From NCBI GenBank assembly GCA_025350175.1, contig JANXYF010000188.1:1-8708 (forward strand): 8,708 nucleotides of DNA, written 5' to 3'. The first letter of the stretch is position 1, and each line of letters starts with the position of its first letter. The notes beneath the pieces were generated by a model. The model did not search any database. It saw only the letters and a list, made by a program, of their open reading frames with translations, and had not been told where the DNA came from. Shown here piece after piece: positions 5,562 through 8,708 of this stretch. Both the position numbers and the translations under genes were made by a program. Source of the DNA: Nitrosopumilales archaeon (GTDB lineage: Archaea; Thermoproteota; Nitrososphaeria; Nitrososphaerales; Nitrosopumilaceae).

Positions 5562-6482
5562 TCATTTAAGAATCATTGGCAAGATTGCCCGTAGATTTCT
5601 CTGATACAAAACGGTATGATCTTGATCTTTGAAATTAATTTTGTTTGAAAGTTTTGTTATCATACGTACTGCTACTTTGTAAGCAGTTGTCCAAACTACA
5701 CTATTCGGATTTGATTCAAAAGCATTGATCAAAAATACACATAGTCCAGTGAGGTGAGGATGATTTTCTTTAAAGTACATCACAATGTCTTCTTTTGAAT
5801 TTTCTATTTTATACAGAGCGTGTTCTATCATTTCTCTGCTTGTAATATATCCAGAACTATCTATAGTAATTTTACCATGCTTCATTGCATACATTACATC
5901 ATCCAACTTATTTTCAGAGTCAATTGAGTTAATGCACCTACCAAGTGTAGAAACAACATGCGAGTCACTTCCTGCAACTTCTATCATGTTATTTGCTTTA
6001 GCAAAATTAGAAGCCCGTAGGTTAGAGTACCGGTCTACATTATTACTATTAAAAACCTCAATCAAATCACAGAGAATTGCCTTTTCTCTCAATCCATTAC
6101 TTAGGCCAAATGGGTGTGGTGCGCAAGATATGGCACCTTGTGATTTTATAGAATCAAGTATCTCATCCAAACTATTTCCAGCCTTGACGGTTTCATTAAG
6201 ACCAAACGCTAGAATGTGTATGCCTTGATCAGTTGTGATTTCTTCTCCAGGGTATATTTTGATCTTTTTGTATTTTGTATGATTTTCTTTGTATTCTAAA
6301 AGTGAACTATACCCATTGAGAGTATTGTGATTTGTAATGAAAAAAGCGTCAAGATCCATCTGATATGCCTTTTCCAATTGCTCCCCAAGTGTAATTCCAC
6401 AATCATATGGAGTCTCTTTAGGTCCAAGCTGAAAGTTAGAAAATTCATTATGGCAGTGTAATTCTATTTTTAGTCCAGCCAA
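5562..6482 (-). CDS. PHP-domain metal-dependent phosphoesterase
   Basis: This protein (306 aa) belongs to the PHP superfamily, trinuclear-metal phosphoesterases that include histidinol phosphatase and nucleotide or oligonucleotide phosphatases. The metal-binding series is complete: ELHCHNEFS gives His9 and His11. D45 lies before FFITNHN (His52), then come E80/E81 in PGEE, His89 in GIHIL, His123 in APHPFG, E142 in IEVFN, and Asp173 and His175 in SDSH. Residues from about 220 to 306 form a mostly helical tail that I do not recognise and that small PHP proteins usually lack. The start is TTG 6480-6482: a stop codon lies two codons upstream and a TATA-like element sits at the leaderless distance. 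The substrate cannot be told from sequence. Lacking histidine-pathway neighbours, I do not call it HisK. Confidence 0.85.
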   Translation of the reverse strand: MAGLKIELHCHNEFSNFQLGPKETPYDCGITLGEQLEKAYQMDLDAFFITNHNTLNGYSSLLEYKENHTKYKKIKIYPGEEITTDQGIHILAFGLNETVKAGNSLDEILDSIKSQGAISCAPHPFGLSNGLREKAILCDLIEVFNSNNVDRYSNLRASNFAKANNMIEVAGSDSHVVSTLGRCINSIDSENKLDDVMYAMKHGKITIDSSGYITSREMIEHALYKIENSKEDIVMYFKENHPHLTGLCVFLINAFESNPNSVVWTTAYKVAVRMITKLSNKINFKDQDHTVLYQRNLRAILPMILK

Positions 6483-6505
6483 TATCTATCGAATTTCTCA
6501 TCCAA

Positions 6506-6513
6506 TTAATATA
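6506..6513 (-). promoter_or_regulatory. TATA-like box for the PHP gene
   Basis: On the minus strand TATATTAA is centred about 27 bp before the TTG start at 6482, so the transcript would start at or one base before the start codon. This supports the TTG start. Confidence 0.45.
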
Positions 6514-6535
6514 ATCTTGTTTTAGGAATTTTTCA

Positions 6536-7276
6536 TCATCTGAACAGATCAAGTGATTTAGCTCTCAATAGAACTTTTGACGTACTGTTTTTTTTGTCAA
6601 ATTGATAGTTTCTAATAATTGCAATTGGTGTACGAAGTGTTTTCCCCCTAACCAGCTCACTTGCAGAACAGAGTTCATCTACAATTGCAATTGCTGTGAC
6701 TCTAAGAATACGGTTAAAGTTATCACGTTTTCCAACATAGTCAATTATTGGGGATATTCCAGAAACGCCTATTGCGGTATCTGTCTGACCCTCTCTAAAT
6801 GGTCTACCAAAGGTATCAGATATTATCACTGCTACATTTTTTCCAGTTCTAGTTTTTATGCGTTTTCTTAATTTCTGTGCAGATGCGTCTGCATCTTTTG
6901 GAAGCAAGGTTGCAAATCCTGCTTCGATATTACTTTCATCAATTCCAGCATTTGCGCAGACTAGACCATGATGTGTTTCAGATATGATTATTCCATTTTT
7001 CATACGAATAATTCTTTTTGTTTCATCAAGTATTAGCTGAATAATTCTCGGGTCTTTTGCAAATGCACTGGCAATTCCCGTTGCGAGAAGAGTTGGTTTT
7101 ATTTTTAACAGGTTAACTTTTCTTCCCTCCTGCTTTGAGATAATTTTTTGTGTAAATACAAGAATATCTCCTTCTTTTAATCCTCGACCAGTTCTTGTTG
7201 CAAGTAAAAGTTCAATCAGATCATCCCCAGTTACTATATCCTTTGAGATATGAACTGGAATTATTTGTAAAGACAT
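6536..7276 (-). CDS. cofE: coenzyme F420-0:L-glutamate ligase
   Basis: CofE adds glutamate residues to F420-0 with GTP to make coenzyme F420, a deazaflavin hydride carrier. The protein is 246 aa, the size of the stand-alone archaeal enzyme without the FbiB nitroreductase domain. Recognisable blocks, in order, are GDILVFTQKIISKQEGR (36-52), then ISETHHGLVCANAGIDESN (98-116). Next comes the metal/GTP-binding VIISDTFGRPFREGQTDTAIG (150-170), and finally the C-terminal DELCSASELVRGK segment (200-212). The residues expected for catalysis are intact. The start is ATG 7274-7276, 40 bp after the phosphatase gene on the same strand, with its own TATA-like element. The other F420 genes (cofC, cofD, cofG/H) are not in the window. 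Confidence 0.95.
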   Translation of the reverse strand: MSLQIIPVHISKDIVTGDDLIELLLATRTGRGLKEGDILVFTQKIISKQEGRKVNLLKIKPTLLATGIASAFAKDPRIIQLILDETKRIIRMKNGIIISETHHGLVCANAGIDESNIEAGFATLLPKDADASAQKLRKRIKTRTGKNVAVIISDTFGRPFREGQTDTAIGVSGISPIIDYVGKRDNFNRILRVTAIAIVDELCSASELVRGKTLRTPIAIIRNYQFDKKNSTSKVLLRAKSLDLFR

Positions 7277-7300
7277 CCTACAAGTTTAATTTTTTACTGC

Positions 7301-7307
7301 TTAAAAT
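7301..7307 (-). promoter_or_regulatory. TATA-like element for cofE
   Basis: On the minus strand ATTTTAA is centred about 28 bp before the cofE ATG, suggesting a leaderless or nearly leaderless transcript separate from the phosphatase gene. Confidence 0.35.
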
Positions 7308-7316
7308 GATATCTTG

Positions 7317-7967
7317 CTAGGCTACTGTCTGTAACGGTATCTTCAGGCCATAGTGTTTGTTAATCAAATCAATGAGTTTAGAGAGGTCTTTTTCTTCCAG
7401 TGTTACAGTTGCCAATTCTTTCACCACGTCTTGGGCTCTAAATGCTACCCCAAGACCACAGATGTTGAATAATTTTATATCATTTGCACCGTCTACAGTT
7501 ACAACAATATTCTTTTTCTCTTCCTTCCATTCATTTATCTTAATAATTGCAGATTTTGCCTTGTCAGAATCAACATCTATTATTACACCATCCAGTTTTT
7601 CGTCCTTGAATATCAGTTTGTTTGAAAAGACATAATCTAGTTCTAATTCATCTTTCAACCTGTCTGTCATTATTGTAAATCCTCCAGATATTGCCATTAT
7701 CTTCCAACCTGCTGCTTTTAATGCCCTACATGCTTCTTTTGCGCCAATCATTATTTTTAATGAATCTGCAACTTCCCTGCATGTTTGATAATCTATTCCT
7801 CTAAGAAGTTCAATTCTTCTTTTGAGTCCTTCTTCCCAGTTTATTTTTCCCTCGATACCTTGTCTTGTAATAGCCCAAATCTCGTCTTGCTTGTTAATTT
7901 TTTCGGCAAGGATTGGAAGAAATTCTGCGTCAAGTAATACGCCTTCCACATCAAAAATAGCTAACAT
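7317..7967 (-). CDS. serB: HAD phosphatase, SerB/ThrH-like
   Basis: A HAD-superfamily phosphatase of the phosphoserine phosphatase group (216 aa). Motif I is FDVEGVLLDAE with nucleophile Asp6; motif II is AISGGFT with Ser94; a lysine of motif III is K136 or K138 in DKAKSA; motif IV is VTVDGANDIKLF with Asp159 and Asp163, followed by the typical LGVAFRA. The cap between residues about 15 and 75 is helical, as in SerB. The second acidic residue of motif I is Glu8 instead of the common aspartate; the same DxEG pattern occurs in ThrH of Pseudomonas, a phosphoserine phosphatase with homoserine phosphotransferase activity. Phosphoserine is the likely substrate, but not proven. The start is ATG 7965-7967, behind a short predicted leader in a divergent promoter region. 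cofE follows after 40 bp. Confidence 0.85.
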   Translation of the reverse strand: MLAIFDVEGVLLDAEFLPILAEKINKQDEIWAITRQGIEGKINWEEGLKRRIELLRGIDYQTCREVADSLKIMIGAKEACRALKAAGWKIMAISGGFTIMTDRLKDELELDYVFSNKLIFKDEKLDGVIIDVDSDKAKSAIIKINEWKEEKKNIVVTVDGANDIKLFNICGLGVAFRAQDVVKELATVTLEEKDLSKLIDLINKHYGLKIPLQTVA

Positions 7968-7995
7968 CAGTTTCTTCTTTCAACTTCAAATCAGA

Positions 7996-8005
7996 TTATA
8001 TTAAT
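7996..8005 (-). promoter_or_regulatory. TATA-like box for the SerB-like gene
   Basis: On the minus strand ATTAATATAA is centred about 33 bp before the ATG at 7967, predicting a leader of about seven bases. It faces away from the TATA box at 8038-8046. Confidence 0.45.
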
Positions 8006-8009
8006 CTTA

Positions 8010-8035
8010 AGTGGTTTTCGGATCTTTTCACCACT
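8010..8035. repeat. inverted repeat between divergent promoters
   Basis: AGTGGT (8010-8015) and ACCACT (8030-8035) are perfect 6-bp arms 20 bp apart centre to centre, about two helical turns. They fill the space between the two opposed TATA boxes. This could be an operator or activator site shared by both genes; chance occurrence is possible. Confidence 0.25.
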
Positions 8036-8037
8036 AG

Positions 8038-8046
8038 TAATATATT
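8038..8046 (+). promoter_or_regulatory. TATA box for the four-cysteine protein gene
   Basis: TAATATATT is centred about 27 bp before the ATG at 8069, matching a leaderless transcript. This favours ATG 8069 over the TTG codons at 8060 and 8063. Confidence 0.5.
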
Positions 8047-8068
8047 CAAGGTTACCAAGTTGTTGAAC

Positions 8069-8353
8069 ATGACCGAACTTCCACACAAATATGAAGTCCC
8101 AGTAAAAGTTGTAGAGAAGGCGATCAAATTAACAGATCAAACCAAATTAGAACTCAAAGCATCCGGCATGATGGATGACAAAGGAAAACTAAAGCTGAAA
8201 GGTGTTAGTCCAAAGATGCTCAAGCGTATGAAAGAAGAGTCGGTGGACTGTCCTGTTATAAAAAATGAACTTGCATTCATCCAGTGTTTTGTGTGCAGTA
8301 ATTTCCAAAGCAGAGTATCTGGCAAAGTACTATGTAAAGGCGACCCACTCTAA
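8069..8353 (+). CDS. small conserved-looking protein with four cysteines
   Basis: I do not recognise a named family. The 94-residue protein has a basic, lysine-rich first half containing a predicted helix (VVEKAIKL) and a helix-hairpin-like segment around VSPKMLKRMKEES. Its C-terminal third holds all four cysteines: Cys61, Cys73, Cys76 and Cys89, spaced C-x11-C-x2-C-x12-C. That spacing suggests a zinc ribbon-like or iron-sulfur site. The ending CKGDPL closes just after the last ligand, so the site is at the extreme C-terminus. The basic character would fit nucleic-acid binding, but that is inference. The ATG was chosen because the TATA box lies 27 bp upstream. The gene is 43 bp upstream of proS on the same strand, so the two may be co-transcribed. 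Confidence 0.75.
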   Translation: MTELPHKYEVPVKVVEKAIKLTDQTKLELKASGMMDDKGKLKLKGVSPKMLKRMKEESVDCPVIKNELAFIQCFVCSNFQSRVSGKVLCKGDPL

Positions 8354-8396
8354 AAAACCAGAAAGCTCATTAGTACAACGATAAGAAAGATCTGAA

Positions 8397-8708
8397 TTGA
8401 GTAAAGAAATAGGAATTACAGTTAAGAAAAATGAGAATTTTAGCGAGTGGTATACCCAGATTGTACTAAAGGCGCAGCTTGCCGATTACGCACCTGTTAA
8501 GGGACTAATTGTTCTAAGACCTTATGGATATTCAATATGGGAGTCCCTCAAATCCTCACTTGACCAAAAATTAAAGGCTACGGGTCATGAGAATGGCTTT
8601 CTTCCAGTACTAATACCAGAATCATTGCTAAGTAAAGAATCCGCCCACTTTGCTGGATTTACACCCGAAGTATTTTGGGTCACCCATTCAGGTGATACCG
8701 AAATTGGA
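8397..8708 (+). CDS. proS: prolyl-tRNA synthetase, archaeal/eukaryotic type (5' part)
   Basis: This is the first 104 residues of a class II prolyl-tRNA synthetase, which charges tRNA-Pro with proline. The gene is cut by the window end. The N-terminus SKEIGITVKKNENFSEWY is followed by a typical long helix with LADYAPVKG. RPYGYSIWE (about 43-51) belongs to the motif 1 region. Then come GHENGFLPVLIPESLL and the FTPEVFWVTHSG block of the shorter archaeal/eukaryotic-type enzyme, without the bacterial insertion. Motifs 2 and 3 lie beyond the window. The start is TTG 8397-8399: an in-frame stop at 8382 leaves no other ATG, GTG or TTG start. There is no clear Shine-Dalgarno or TATA box right upstream, which fits read-through from the four-cysteine protein gene. 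Confidence 0.92.
   Translation, partial: MSKEIGITVKKNENFSEWYTQIVLKAQLADYAPVKGLIVLRPYGYSIWESLKSSLDQKLKATGHENGFLPVLIPESLLSKESAHFAGFTPEVFWVTHSGDTEIG

Noticed and set aside
5785..6228. 147-codon open frame on the plus strand
   Set aside because: It is wholly antisense to the PHP-domain gene, whose metal motifs are intact, and its translation matches no family I know.
8060..8068. TTG codons as the start of the four-cysteine protein
   Set aside because: They lie upstream of the transcript start predicted from the TATA box at 8038-8046; ATG 8069 fits better.
1..8708. CRISPR array, tRNA or rRNA gene, insertion sequence or prophage
   Set aside because: I saw no regularly spaced repeats, cloverleaf-forming sequence, transposase motif or phage gene; the genes are ordinary chromosomal metabolism.

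Overview
The window looks like the chromosome of an ammonia-oxidising archaeon of the Thaumarchaeota (Nitrososphaerota), probably Nitrosopumilus- or Nitrosarchaeum-like. The DNA is AT-rich and genes are packed tightly on both strands. Many genes start with GTG or TTG and have an archaeal TATA box about 27 bp before the start codon. The gene content (archaeal-type prolyl-tRNA synthetase, CofE of F420 synthesis, Thi4 thiazole synthase, an inositol-phosphate-synthase homologue) is archaeal. The genus is a guess.

Layout. Bases 1-121 hold no convincing gene. An unrecognised 131-residue gene lies on the minus strand (122-517). A plus-strand block follows: an inositol-3-phosphate-synthase homologue (564-1583), Thi4 (1620-2438), a DUF6775-like protein with an archaemetzincin-like C-terminus (2464-3249) and thioredoxin reductase (3280-4245). 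The next five genes are on the minus strand, listed here by falling coordinate: SerB/ThrH-like phosphatase (7317-7967), CofE (6536-7276), PHP-domain protein (5562-6482), TusA (5251-5490) and a CysM-like cysteine synthase (4246-5247). A divergent promoter region at about 7968-8068 separates these from a small four-cysteine protein (8069-8353) and the 5' part of proS (8397 to the window end).

How the genes fit together. Several deal with sulfur or thiols. TusA sits 3 bp upstream of a cysteine synthase whose LRN motif resembles the O-phosphoserine-using CysM of mycobacteria. Thi4 carries the cysteine at the position that donates sulfur in yeast Thi4. Thioredoxin reductase ends exactly where the cysteine synthase ends on the other strand. 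I infer a possible TusA-to-cysteine-synthase sulfur relay.

Most notable points: (1) tusA appears to start at a rare ATT codon behind a well-placed Shine-Dalgarno sequence; (2) the inositol-phosphate-synthase homologue seems to lack two active-site lysines; (3) the DUF6775-like protein keeps the CxxxxC tail of archaemetzincins but has AIFYY where HExxH is expected; (4) most other genes seem to be transcribed leaderless.
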